Shown here piece after piece: positions 36,019 to 48,810 of a stretch of DNA of 64,000 nucleotides. The DNA is from Marchantia polymorpha subsp. ruderalis (Eukaryota; Streptophyta; Marchantiopsida; Marchantiales; Marchantiaceae). The stretch is taken from assembly GCA_037833965.1 (NCBI GenBank), contig AP031353.1, positions 1,304,501 through 1,368,500 on the forward strand, read 5' to 3'. How positions within the stretch are numbered: the first letter of the stretch is position 1; each line of letters opens with the position of its first letter. Under the pieces are notes generated by a model. It saw nothing but the letters and a program-made list of their open reading frames with translations, had not been told where the DNA came from and made no database searches. Made by a program: the position numbers and the translations under genes.

Positions 36019-39000
36019 ATGGATAGCAGCGGTTCAGAGGGCACTGATCCTGATGATCCCGATGTAGAAGAGCCCACAAGGAAGCGCTCCCTCGGACAGG
36101 AGAGCAACAGACCGAAGGTAAGTATTACAGGACACTTATGTGTTTTTGCTGGCCATATCTCCAGTTCTGAATGTCTGGAGATGTGATTTTCATGTTTGTC
36201 CGTGCTGATTTACAGAAAAGAGCCAAAGCTAACGGAGTAGAAAGGGAGAAAGAAGGTGGACCTAAACGCAAAAGACAACATGCCTTCATTGCTGAGGAAC
36301 CTGACGCCGATAACGAAGACCTTATTGGTATATGAAGCTTTGAAAAAGTTACACGTTTCATCGATATGCTGCTGAGGCATACGTTTGTACAAGTAGTCGC
36401 ACCTATATAATCTGGGTAGTCCACGTCATTACATATCAATCTTGACAAGAATCCGGTCATTTTCATGAGCTCATTAGCTGTTGGAATATAGAAATCGGCA
36501 TTTTCATCGATGTCGGAAGCTACGATGCGTGGTCATAGCCTACTGCTGTTAGCACTCATTCCACTTTATACGGTTATCGCACAGACGTTCTAAAGCACAA
36601 AGGGAAAGTAGTCCGACACGCAGCTGCGAAGTGGGTGGAACGCTATGAGGCCAATCCAGACTTGGCGCTTGGGGAGCTCCTGAAAGCTCTCTTTCAGGTA
36701 AGCTGTAGTTTCTGTGCAGAGTCTGAGTGCCTAAAAGCTTGTCCAATGTGAGCTGTATTTGATACGCTTAGTCTAAGAAGTCTGTAACAATCTGTTAACT
36801 TCTGCATATTTCTCACGTCCCTTGCTATTGCATTCTCTAAACTTGCTTGATTGTCGTCAATAGGCTTGTGGAGTGAAGTCTGGCTTGGACACATATACTT
36901 GGACCGAAGTTGACATCGATGATGCTGTTCGAGAGTTGGTGGACATCGCCAAGAATGTATCCTTTTTAAATAAGTGAACTGCCAATTGCAGCATTTTGTA
37001 GACCAGTCGCAGTTGAATAGTATAAAAGGTAAGGAACCACCAGGCCGAATAAAATTATTCTGCATAGCAGTTGACATCTGATTGCGGAGAGGGATTCTAG
37101 AGTCTTGCTTCATTTGAAAGAATTTAAACAGAAGAGTATGTACTTAACTCTCACAGGATGGTCTGGAAGATTACCTTGGATCAAAACAACGTGATTTCCG
37201 CAACTTCAAAGATAATCTTGTTACCTTTTGGGATAGCTTGGTGAGAGAGTGCCAGGATGGTGCTCTTTTCGATCAAAAGCTTATGGAAAAAAGTATGGAT
37301 TACGTCATTGCTCTCTCTTGGTAAGTGTTGCAAGTCGCATCTCTCGCCCTTGCATGGAATTCCCTGGTGCTTCAATGGACTTCAACTCTCGGATACTTTT
37401 TTTTGTTTCTTTTCCCTCATTCCTGTATGTCTTCTTCATTTACATCTTACTCTTTGTGGTGACAATGTTTTTTGTACTCACCCGCAGCACACCTCCGAGA
37501 ACTTTTCGACGGGTTGGGACTTTGGTAGGCTGCCAACTAGTGACATCCCTAGTGGGTGTAGCGAAGAGGTTGGGTGAATCTCGCGAAACCGCACAAAGGC
37601 AGCTGAATGCCGAGAAGAAGAAACGAAAGGATGGACCCCGTGTTGAATCTCTTAACAAGACTCTATCTGAAACTCATGAAAAGATTACAACAGTGGAAGA
37701 AATGATGAGGAAGATATTCACTGGGTTAGTGCTTCCCTACTCTGAATTTGCTACGTACAGCTGAGAAAGACTCGATGTTCTGGAAACTTCTAGTGGTGAA
37801 CACAGATTTCAACATCCAGTTTTATTCCATCCGATCTCCGGCACCTAGTCTTGCTCTCCAACTATCAAGGTCTAGATTTCATACTTAGGATGTTGTCTGC
37901 GTAACTCAGCTGACAAGCCGATATGATTGTGATTTGCCAGGCTATTCATGCACCGATATAGAGACGTGGACTCAGAGATTCGAATGGCTTGTATTACAGC
38001 TATTGGATCATGGATTTCTGCCTACCCATCCTTGTTCCTTCAAGACCTTTACTTGAAATATATTGGATGGACTTTGAACGATAAGGTACTACCGGACTCT
38101 GATGGGCACTTCTCTTTGTCTTTTCAAGGCTGAACTTGAAAGGCGTTTTGGTAAACTGAGTGAGTGTTGTAAGTTACGTCGACTGAGAACAGACGCTAGA
38201 AGTTTTAACATTGGATTTGACTTGATTATTGGAAATCGTGCTTGCTTGTTATAATTTGCGTCGTTGAAGCCAGTCGTTGAGTGAAACTTCGACGACGAAA
38301 ACTTCCCCGAAATTTCTGTCCTTCCTGAACGACCGTTGGATGTCCAGAACCCAACTGTTCGGAGGAGCTCAGTGTTGGCACTGCAAGCGTTGTATGCTGT
38401 CGATGATAATATTCCATCTCTGGGATTATTCACGGAGCGATTCAGCACCAGGATGATTGAGCTTGCAGATGATATAGATGTCAATGTGGCTGTCAGTGCA
38501 ATTGGTTTGTTGAAACAACTACTAAGGTTTGTCTCCTACCTGAGAATCTATATTAGAAGTATGAACTTCAATTGCGTCGATTGTCCCTTATTGCTGAAGG
38601 TGAAGGTTTCTCGTGAGACTTATATGAACAGCTTTACGCCTACCTTTATGTCCAGTGTTACTGAAGCAGCATATGGCTCTACGCAGGCACCAGCTTCTAG
38701 AAGACGATGAGTTGGGTCCTCTTTACGAGTTCTTGATTGATGAATCGCCGCAAATTCGTCATGCGGTCGGAGATCTTGTTTACGATCACCTTATAGCACC
38801 AGCAGCTGGAGGTTGTTTACTTGTCATTTTGTCGTCATTGTCATTTTGTCTTCAGCTGTTGTAACATGTATTACGTTCTTGCGTTGGCTGCTAACATTGG
38901 TTTCTTCTGTGCATCTACTTCCTGTTTCTTTTGGCGACTTTCTCAATACAAACTCTAATGGATATAGTCATAACTTGAGCTTTGTCAACAGGAAAGGACA

Positions 39001-42000
39001 ATGAGAATCTGCAAGGGCAGCTCGAGCGACTCCTGCAGATCTTAAGAGAGTTTTCTGGAGATCCTATCCTCTGTGACTACGTTATAGACGCTCTTTGGGA
39101 TAAGTGCAAGGCAATGAAGGTCAGTAGTTTCTTTTTGTTTTTCAATGAAGTTGTCAGGAGATATTGGACTCTCGCGTTCTTTTAAAGCCCGAGTTTTGAA
39201 CAACCCTGTAAAAGTAGGTTGCCGTTGTTATAAATCTGGGGTACCCTCAGCCACTTTATTTTTTCATCCAACATACTTTGAGTGCATTGTATCCAACGCG
39301 TGTTCTAATTTTTGTTATCCAATCACCAGCTCTGTCCTTTGTAAGACCCAACTCATCCTTTTGAGAAATCAGCGAACGTCTTTAGTACCAAACATGTAGC
39401 TTCATGTGGCCAAAAGATGTACCCAATGTTGAATAATAGAATTGTTGATTATTCCTATACAAAGTGGTCTAATTTCAAGTCCCGAACCCTGTCGCTCACG
39501 TTAGCATAAACTCGAGCCTTGTTCTTAGTAATCTACTAAATACTGAACGTGGTCGCGAAGGTAGCCACTGATCGCAGAATTTCATAAACACCAATGTATG
39601 GGAGATCTCTGATCGTCAGATGCTTGAAAGCTTTCTCTCGTCCATCTTCTTTTCCTCGGCATCAACATTGTCCTGCCGGGGAAGGTATTTGGCAACAAGG
39701 AGTCAGGCATTACCAACGAATAGACTTTTGTCCATCTCCTCTGTTCTGTGCAATTCCTTGTTTGGATGCTGTCCTCACACTGTTTTGTTGACACCTTGAT
39801 GATTGTAACAGGACTGGAAGTGTATGACCACAATGCTTTTAGAGGATCGTCAATCCGATGAGCTGACAGATAGGGACGCAACGAATCTGGTTAGAGTCTT
39901 GTCGGCCTCAGTCAAGAAGGCTGTTGGAGAGAAGATTGTCCCTTCCAGTGATCATCGTAAAGTTTCTCTTACAAAAGCACAAAAGGTTTGTGAAGCATCC
40001 TGATGTGTGGGAACTATTTTTATTCTCATTTGAGAATATGATATACCTCGCTCCTTATTTTTTTTGTTGCTTTTGATAATCCTTAGCTTCTGGTCTACTT
40101 TGGTGAATTCTCTCTCCTGGATGTGGATTTACGTTTAACTACCACGTGTAACTACTGTGTAACTGCCACGTGTCCCTTTCATCTGCAGGAATCATTGGAA
40201 GCCAGTAAGAAGGAGATGACCTTGGCAATGATCAAATCCTTGACCAAGCTTCTCAGGAAATATCTGGCTGATCAAGCAAAAGTGTCAGCTCTCGTTGAGA
40301 TTATATTTCATATGAAACTTGAGTTGTATTCCTTACAACGGAAAGAGCAGGCAAGCCCTATGAGCAGCTTTGACAAGCGGGTTTAGAATTGACTTGTGTA
40401 TGAGCTCTGGCAGGATATTGGAGAACATATTGTGCTTTGCATCAATGTCGTAAGTTTTATAGTTCCGGCCTCATTTGATCAATACGCAGTAGCAGACTTA
40501 CGCACCTTTTGTTTTCTTGTTGTCAGAGTTTTGCAGCAGCACTTCAGCTCATAAAGGATGCTTTCGTTAAGCATGGAGACAGTAACACCTTGAAGGCCTG
40601 TGTGAAATCTCTCGCTTTTGCTGCTAACGAAAGTCATGCGGATCTGCAAGACTCTGCACAACAGATCTTCAAGCAAACTGTCGACGATCTTTCTTCAAAG
40701 TTGAAGTCTGCAATAGGTCAATTAGGGGTATTTTCCTTCACTTCCTATTGTCCATCAGACTTACTTTTGCAGAATAGAGCTGGACTTTTTCTAAAGAATG
40801 ATCATTGTCCAAGAATGTTTGCACGTGCTAGACATTAACTGTGTTTCTACAGGATGCGGAAGATGATTACTCTTTAACTGTCAATCTGAGAAGAATGTAT
40901 CAGCTGCAACTAGCGATACGCGTATCGAACGAAGGTCTTTTTGCAGACATGCTGGGTCTTCTAGATGACTTTAGTAATCTCGATGACGAGGTGTGTATTT
41001 TCATGAAGCACAACTGTGTTACTTCCGGTTTTCTCCTGATGGTTAGTGTACCTTGTTAGCTTTCTTCATTAGTTTTCAACAAATTGATACCGCTGATGCT
41101 AACTGTTGCTAGTGGTAGTTGTTGTAAAGCTGTAACTACGACACTGACTTTAGCTCCCTGGTTTCAGTCTTTGTGTTGATTGTTGCCATGTTGTTGCTTT
41201 GTGGTTGATTGTTGTTGGAAGCAGAAATATCCTTGTGTTAGACTAAAGGGTAGTTGTCGCATGTCATTGTTGAATCAGGAAGCGAAGTTTGGGAACACAT
41301 AACACTTCTAGTCAAACTAGTATTTATGGCAGCTAGCTACATTTCTCATTCTTTTCCGGAACTTTCTTTCTGTTGTCCCGAGATGCAGGTTGTTCGACTG
41401 ATCTTCTTGAATATGTACCTACATATCACGTGGTCGTTGTCAGCGATCGATCCTCATAGTCCGGACGAGACTGCAATCGCGTCATTGCTGACGATTAGAG
41501 CAAGGCTGATCCAGCATCTGTACAGTTTTATGGACTTTGTTCTTGATAGCTGGGATCAAGGAAATCCCCGGAATGTTTTGACCTGCACAGTATGTTTTGA
41601 ACTGCCTCAGTGTCTTTCGTGAGATTACTTTTTTTTCAGCCAGTTTGGAAGGATTGGGAGTTTGATGTTCTCGAATATTGTCAGAATTGTTGGAGTGAAA
41701 ACTTTGTCTGTGTTGTCACAGATGTGCCTGATTCTGTCAGACGTTTGGAGTTTATTTAGCGAAGCGAAGTTGGCACCAACCAAATTGAGGGCGCTTGGGT
41801 TTTGCCCTCCTATGGATATTCTTGAAAGGTTCTGGCAACTATGCGAGTACAGGCTTTCTTACACAGGTAACTTATCTCTTAGAGCTGTCGTTAAATGTAG
41901 CTAGGTTCTTGCTTAGATTCTATCGTTCAGTTCTTCGCGGTGCTTTTAGCGACTATGAATGCCCTTGACTGTTTGCCTTGTGATGTGGTACATCATTTTA

Positions 42001-45000
42001 AGGCTAGCAGATCGCCGGTATTAGTCAAACGGGGAAACACTAAGCGTTCGTGCTTCTGATGTTTTTTATGAACACTAACACTCCAATCTTCCAGTTATAT
42101 GTATCGTCCTGCACTCGCTGCCTCTAACTCGAAAGGAGTTTTTTTGCATCGATTTGTAAGCATGACTGGGAACCTCTACCGTTCTTGTGAAAAGCAGATG
42201 AGGGCGAAGAAGAGATCACAGAGGGGCCAACTGCTGAGTTCCTAAATGAGAAAGATATGGTCATGACTGCAGCCGCGAAGCTTATTGCTCACGATATGGT
42301 CCCCAAGGTTCGATATTCAATCAGCTGGAATGGTAGAAATGGACGATTGTTGTGCTTGAAGTTCACCAACAAGAGAGCGTGGATATCCGACTCTCATGTG
42401 GTCAAATTGTTTTGTTAATGTTTTCATCGAATAGATAGTTTACGTGAGGTCATTCAAGTTCGCGTGGGAATCACACGATGATACAGATTTTTAGTCAAGT
42501 TGACCTTCTGCATCTTTGAATGAACTTAACGCAAAATAAATTTCGAGTTCGAGAGACGCTAGCTTACATAATGACATAAATAACTTGTTGTATACCTGTC
42601 TTTTGTAGGATTTTCTCGGTCCGGAGATCCTCTCACACTATGCGCTGCATGGGAAAATAATCTCTGAGACTGTCAAGCAGCTTCTTGCGAAAGTGAAGCA
42701 ACAGTTGCATGCAGATGATTTGTCTGGTCTCTACTTGAATGCGATGAAACGAGTGAGATTCCTCAACATGAAACTGTTCATCTGATCTGTTGTTAATGTT
42801 TTGACCTTTTGGTCTAGCAGCTGCAGTGACGACTGTACTCTGTCGTCTACTTGCAATCGATCTGTTAAGTTCTAGCAATATTGGCCATCTCCAGTATGTC
42901 TTCCAAAGTGGCGATGTATAGATCTAATGTCTGTTTGAACTGCACTTCCACCTTCTTGTCGTAGGCTTATCAGCGGCACTTGGTTGAAGTCTCTGGAAGT
43001 GACGACGACCTTTCAAAGAGTCCATCTTTTGCAGCCTGTAAGGATCTCGCAGTGCGTTTGTCAAGCTCGTTTCTTGGTATGGCTCGTGCCAAATACAGAC
43101 CCAGCATCATGGAGATAGTCAAAGGGGGAGTTAAATACGCATTTTATGACGCTCCCAAGCAACTTTCTTTCCTGGAAGGCGGTGTGATACAATTTGCTCT
43201 AAAATTGCCGGCTGCGGACATTCGAGAAATGTAAACTTCTGTGTTCTCTACCCTATGTGTTCGAATAGCTGTCCTTAACTTATTTCTGCTTCATTTGCTG
43301 CAGCCAATGATTGAGTTGTAATGCAGTGATAGTGACAAGAAGAGTAATATGTTTCTCTTTATCATAAAGTCAACTTGTTAGGCAACCTAGTTCGTGACCT
43401 TGATAGAAGCTTGAATTCAAAGGCAGTTTGTTAGCAACTTTCTTGGCTCTTCTGCGAGGTTAACCAATCAAGTTCGTGCTTGGTTCTGGTCGTAATGCGA
43501 GACCTTGGACACCATGTCGTGTGGATACTGTCCGAAGTCTTGGACAGGACGGAATATCTTCCATGTAGAAATGATAGTTTTCCTGGATCGGCTCAACGAT
43601 TGTGTTACAGTATATTCGTTTTCGACCCATATTTTCTGGTCATTTCGAGCTTGTTTTTCCCCACATGTGTCCTTATTTGTATGTATGGTTCAGTAATATA
43701 TTTCAGAAGACTCCATCCTAACTTTGAGGTTATCATAGTTGAAAGCTGCTTGGGGTTTAAATCAAATTTCGGATTGAGCCTTGAAATTTGTATTCACTGA
43801 ACACTATTGGAGATGATATGCACTATACGCCCTTCTTTGGTAATACTTGGAATTCCCAAAGGAACCTGAAATATGGCTGAAAATTCCCCTTGCTAAATAT
43901 AATTTGTAACTTATTGAGAGTTTTTGACAGTCTTTTTGTTGAAATACAGAAACATTAATTTTTTGTCACAATTTAATATCTGGTCATTTTGATATAGGAA
44001 TGAAACAGTATATAAATAGAGGATCCGAGTTTACAACTGATGGCTTCAGTCAAAGTATAGAAAACTCTACTCTTCGTTGGTCTGCTTCTGTGGATTAAAA
44101 AAGCTTTTCCGCGTAAGGTGGTTAATTATTTAACTCTATCCTTTGGTTAGAATAAATTCGTCTTATATATGTTCATATACCATCATATTCATGTGTATTT
44201 TACCGTATCGTTTTGAAACAGTCTTTCAGATATCGAACCAAGAGTGCGGGGGATCGACACAGACCAAGATCCAAGTGGATGGCGTCCGTATTTCACCTTC
44301 GTTGAACTGCTTCGTGAGAAGAGTGCTAAACACGAAATGCCTTCTGGTAGCTGTACCTCACATTCATCCTCTTTCGCATCATCTTTTGCTTTTGCCAAAA
44401 CAATTTTTTTTTTCTAAAATGGTAAAATTTATTGAAGCTGAATAGAATATGGTTTGACACTCACAGGTGAAAAGGAAGGCGCTGCACATCCACCACCAGC
44501 CCGGTCACGAAGACGGATAGCTAAGAAAGGAGTCCGAGGGAAGAAGCTTTTTGAAGCTCATTATACCTCTAGCGAGGAAGACGAGATAGAAGAGGTACCT
44601 TCAGAATCAGATAACGACCACGATGAGGTTGAGGAAGATGAAGATGATGACACTCCTCTATACAACATCCGCCAGTCAGTGAAGACTGGCAGAAGGTCCA
44701 ATCTGGCCACTCGTCCAAATGTCTCCAGGCTGGCTACTATGGAAGCCTCCAGAGAGATTTCTTCCCCTTCTGCAGATAACGTCGAGTTGGAGGAGCACGA
44801 AATTGACGCTGGGCGGGCAAGTCCAGATGGTGCAATGTACGATGTAATGACTGCGACTGAGGAGCAGCTGCCAGCAATGAACGTGAATTGGAGACCATCG
44901 CATTCCATGGCAGAGCAAGTCTCTAGGGGAAACACGAATTGGAGACCCTCTCCATTGCGATTAGGCGATGATGAAGATATTTCGAAAGGGTCCAGCAAGG

Positions 45001-45261
45001 TGAGTGTAATTTGTTTCTTGAGTGAAATGGAAAGTCCGAGATGGACATGCAAGTTTCTAGCTAATACTCCTGACTGACAAGTTGTGTATTGTAGCTCATG
45101 AAGCTAGCCGTTCATGAAAGCTTTTGGACCGTTTATTGCAGGATGACTCTCCCTCTAACAGCAGTGACGTGGTAAGAACCAAACGGATACGAAGCAAACT
45201 ACACAACAGGCCCCTATCGTCCGAGGAAGCCGCAAGTGGAGAAGGGTACAATGAATTTTGA
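36019..45261 (+). CDS. SCC3: Cohesin subunit SCC3 (SA/STAG family)
   Basis: Binds the kleisin of the cohesin ring to hold sister chromatids together in mitosis and meiosis. About 22 exons: 36019-36117, 36216-36327, 36585-36697, 36864-36956, 37157-37320, 37488-37724, 37941-38085, 38348-38526, 38687-38811, 38992-39119, 39812-39985, 40189-40350, 40527-40727, 40853-40990, 41389-41589, 41722-41866, 42198-42307, 42609-42752, 42965-43230, 44222-44346, 44467-44999, 45142-45261. All phases agree, giving 1237 residues. The stromalin conservative domain includes [20 protein letters not shown] and [21 protein letters not shown]-like helices follow. The N-terminus is acidic then basic (KRAKANG, KRKRQ), and the C-terminal tail is strongly acidic ([19 protein letters not shown]). 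The intron after 40350 needs a GC donor (GAGCAG/GCAAGC). A 36-nt in-phase exon (40414-40449) with canonical sites may be included there. Confidence 0.95.
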
Positions 45262-47748
45262 TTCCTCAGTTAACTTTCAGATTGTTTCACATGATTTATC
45301 CGGAAATGTATGACTATACATCCACATATAAATTCGTTGAAACCTTGTCAGCAATCTCTGAGCCTCCCGCACGTGTAAGATAGCCACTTCTCGTGGTTTC
45401 CTGGCACTGATGTGAGATAGAGCTGATGAATGTATTTAGGTACAGAATTTTCAAGTAGGTAGTTTGCATATTCTTTCCAACCTTCACAACGCCTCCGTAA
45501 CCTGAAGGCTGAGGTCCCGCTAGGTTACAGGGATGAGTACCAAGTAGCGTTATGAGAACGCGACAGGTACGGCTCAAGGGTTGGCACTGTGGGTCTTCCA
45601 CAACAAGAGAGGTGTTATGCTGTTAGTTATAGGCGATGTCATCTCACTCGACGCGCTCAGTAGACTCGAACTTGATGATCGGATACTCCTTGGCCATGAT
45701 CTTTGAAGTGATTTTAATGCTGTACAGGTAAGCATTGTATCACAGCTTCATATAAAGCAGTTAATCTAGACAACATTCTTGCGTCAACATGTGCAATGCA
45801 CATAAGATTTGGCCGATTCGAGCCATGTTGTAATTGAATGTCGGTTACAGTACACGAACGTGATTTTTAACTTTTGGCTCAGTGTCTGGCTAAACTATGG
45901 TAATTCCGCCGACTTTGGATGTATGAGAATTCCTGTGTATGCCATGGATTAGTAACTCTAATCCTTTTTTATTATTGTGTTGGTATAGCTCAAACGTGTA
46001 ACTTTTGAGCACCTTTTTGCTATATTACTTGGTACGCAGACCCCTTGTTAACGATTTGAGGAGAAGTTTTTCTAATTTGAAAGGTAGGTCGAGTTATTGT
46101 GGTTGTCACCTAACATTATGTAGTGAATGTTTGTAGTTCAGTAGATAATTATATTGCTAAAGTCTGCATTCAGACAAGCGAAATACCTCGAAATAATATT
46201 GAGACTTTGAGCACTTTCAAAAAGTATGAAGTTGATGTCTGATCTCACCCGATAAGCATCCTAAAGCTTCGGGTGTTTCGGACTCTAGTAAATTGCCGGC
46301 CCCGTAGAGTGTTGCTTCGTCGACTAATTGACTTTTGTCACCATTATGAAACTAAGTTTGTTTTACGAGTTAGCGTGCAAGAATATCTTTGGATGGGTTT
46401 ATATGATGCTAGGATTATATGTCGTATATTATGTTATTAAATTACAAATTGATATTATACATTATTCATCTTCCGATTTGAAGAGTTTTGTTCCTTGGCT
46501 TCGACCATCGAGGCGTATTTTTTCATTTGTAGAATGATTTCATCACTTAGAATCATTTTCTACCGGCAAGAGACGAGACTTGTTGAACATCTCTAAAATC
46601 AAGAAAATGATTTCACCATGCGTTGATGTAATGGCTGCAACATTCAAGAAGTTTTTTGAAATGTCTGCATTCATTGCATTCTAAATTGAAGAATATCCAT
46701 ACTGTTTGAAGTGTCAGTGTTACGGCAAACAGCCAACTATTCTTATTCTTTTAAAATATTGTGAACTGTTTAGCACACTGAGGATATTTCCTTTTCACTA
46801 TTCAAATTCGTAAAGACTATAATGCACCATCGTAATGCACTTGAGAAGTTAACAGGGCATTCTACAGGGCATTCTCAAACCCATGTCTGTTTAAAGCGAC
46901 TTTTCCAAATGTATTATCCCATTTTATTTCCGAAAAGATGTGCTTGCCAACATGGTGATAAACATTCTTGATTTCAATTTTACTTTTGAAATCTTTTTTC
47001 GGTCTACATTCCTTCTATCGTCTTAATTTTCATATCCTGACATTGTACCTAAATCCATTAAAAGGCTCACGACTCAGCCTTGTGGCTGATCATCGACGCT
47101 GCCCTGTATTCAGGAGGCAGTGATTCGCAACAACTTTGACCTTCAGCCCTCCAGTATTGAAGATTCTGGACACAACTGAGCAGACTCAGAGACGCCGAGA
47201 TCAGAACGTCTTCCGGAGTCTGGAAGAACTCAGAATCTGGCTTGAATAGTATTGTATATTGGTATGAACGTAACATTCTCCATTTTTCATTAGGAGAAAA
47301 TGTCCGCCGGTCAGAGTTGATAAGTAGCAATGCTGCAATGGTGTGCAATGGCAATTTAAAAATAAGAGATACAGCAAATTTTTCTGGCAAGCTCTTCAGT
47401 CGGATGCCTCAACGAAAGAAAAATTCCGAAAAAATTCCGGAAAACTCTGATAAGTTTGCTTGCCCAGTGTGAAACTGATATAATTGGATAACATTCCTCC
47501 TTGCAGAACGAAAAGAACAAGCAATCTATGGTCGCTACGGATGGAGGCCAAGGCAACGGAGTACAGCAACAACACGTTTAACTCAGAGGACAGGACTTCC
47601 TCGAGACGCATGGCTCAGGAACGAGATCAAGCCCGAATCAGGCCTCCAAGAAAGACGATACTCGGAAGAATTCAGAGAAAGCGGAATCTTCGATTCTCGA
47701 AGAAAATGGGGCTTTTTAATTCACAAAAATGATGATTAGAGTACAAAT
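45262..47748. other. SCC3 3' flank and intergenic DNA
   Basis: AT-rich and without a supported gene. An exon-like frame at about 47511-47580 (acceptor CCTTGCAG, then NEKNKQSMVATDGGQG... to a stop) could be an alternative terminal exon, but no donor partner was identified. Confidence 0.4.
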
Positions 47749-48810
47749 TTATCGAGAGAGCTGTAATTTGGCAGCGTCCAAGGCATCGGCGGGGACGAGC
47801 CGTAAAAACTCCTGAATCTTGGATCGCGCAGCTTGAATCGACTGCAGGCTGAATTTGAGGAACTCGGCCTGCTGGGCGGGAGTGGGCTGGCCGAAATCAT
47901 CGAAGTACTTGCTGGAATTCGCTTGGAACAAGAACTCGAAAACGTCGTAGCAGAGCTTCGTGCCCCGGTCGACGTCGCCCGCTTCCAGAAGCGCGGCCGC
48001 GCTCAAGAAATTGTCCTTCAGCTCGTCGGACGATCCGTAGGCTCGCGCCAGCTGCGCCTCCACGACCTTGGCATCAGAGCCCGTGGCCTCCAGAGTCTCC
48101 AATGTCTCCTTGAGCCGCAGAATGTAGGTGAGGTAGAAGAAGAGCGGCTTCGATGGCCTGCTGAGAATGGCCGGGAGCTTCACGGAGGCCAGGCCCAGGG
48201 CGACGACGGCGAGCCCGATTCCGCCGATCAAGCGCCTGGTGACCACTTTCTCGGCGCCCTCGGCCATCGCCTCGCCCTGCAGGCCCATGCCCTCAGTCGG
48301 CGCCCCTTTGGACAGGAAGAGCTCGGCCTCCGTGAGCCCCCACTTCTTGCCCGGCTGCTTCTGGTCCTGCCCGGGCACCGAGAACATGGTTTCTCTGAAT
48401 CCAGTCCCGTCGATTCGCTTCTCGGGAGTCGCCGGCTTCAGCTTGGCCAGGTCGCCATCCTTGGACCCCGCTCGCCGCAGCGCCAGCTCCCTCTTCAGAG
48501 CCTCGGCCTCGGCCTCGGCCGCTGCCAGCTTCGCGGCCAATTCCTCCTTCTCGTCCTCGGAGGACGTGGTCACGGCCGAATTTTGCTGCTCGTCATTGCC
48601 CGATGCTCGAGCGCGAGTCCTCCTCGGGGCATCGGATTGAAGATTTCTCCATGTCCTGCAGGGGAGGCCGGAGGAGGAATGCGATTGGAAAGATTGAGAA
48701 GGTTGAGAAGCTCGCGAAGATGCAGCGCTGGAGCCGATTCGGCTGCACGAGGGACAAACCGAAGAGCGGAGGAGAGCGGCAGAACACGGAAGCCCCGCCA
48801 AAGATTGCAT
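47749..48810 (-). CDS. Plastid-targeted single-pass membrane protein, function unknown
   Basis: An intronless 353-codon ORF with ATG at 48810. Residues 1-70 are rich in Ser, Arg and Ala with almost no acidic residues, as in chloroplast transit peptides. Residues about 82-115 form an Ala/Glu/Lys-rich predicted coiled coil (EEKEELAAKLAAAEAEAEAL). A Pro/Gly/Lys-rich linker (QKQPGKKWGLTEAELFLSKG) follows. Residues about 190-215 make one hydrophobic helix (LIGGIGLAVVALGLASVKL). The remainder is helical and charged, including LLEAGDVDRGTKLCYDVFEF and FLKFSLQSIQAARSKIQEFL. It is much more GC-rich than neighbouring genes. I do not recognise the family; a thylakoid or envelope protein of the green lineage is my inference from targeting and topology. 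Confidence 0.8.
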   Translation of the reverse strand: MQSLAGLPCSAALLRSSVCPSCSRIGSSAASSRASQPSQSFQSHSSSGLPCRTWRNLQSDAPRRTRARASGNDEQQNSAVTTSSEDEKEELAAKLAAAEAEAEALKRELALRRAGSKDGDLAKLKPATPEKRIDGTGFRETMFSVPGQDQKQPGKKWGLTEAELFLSKGAPTEGMGLQGEAMAEGAEKVVTRRLIGGIGLAVVALGLASVKLPAILSRPSKPLFFYLTYILRLKETLETLEATGSDAKVVEAQLARAYGSSDELKDNFLSAAALLEAGDVDRGTKLCYDVFEFLFQANSSKYFDDFGQPTPAQQAEFLKFSLQSIQAARSKIQEFLRLVPADALDAAKLQLSR

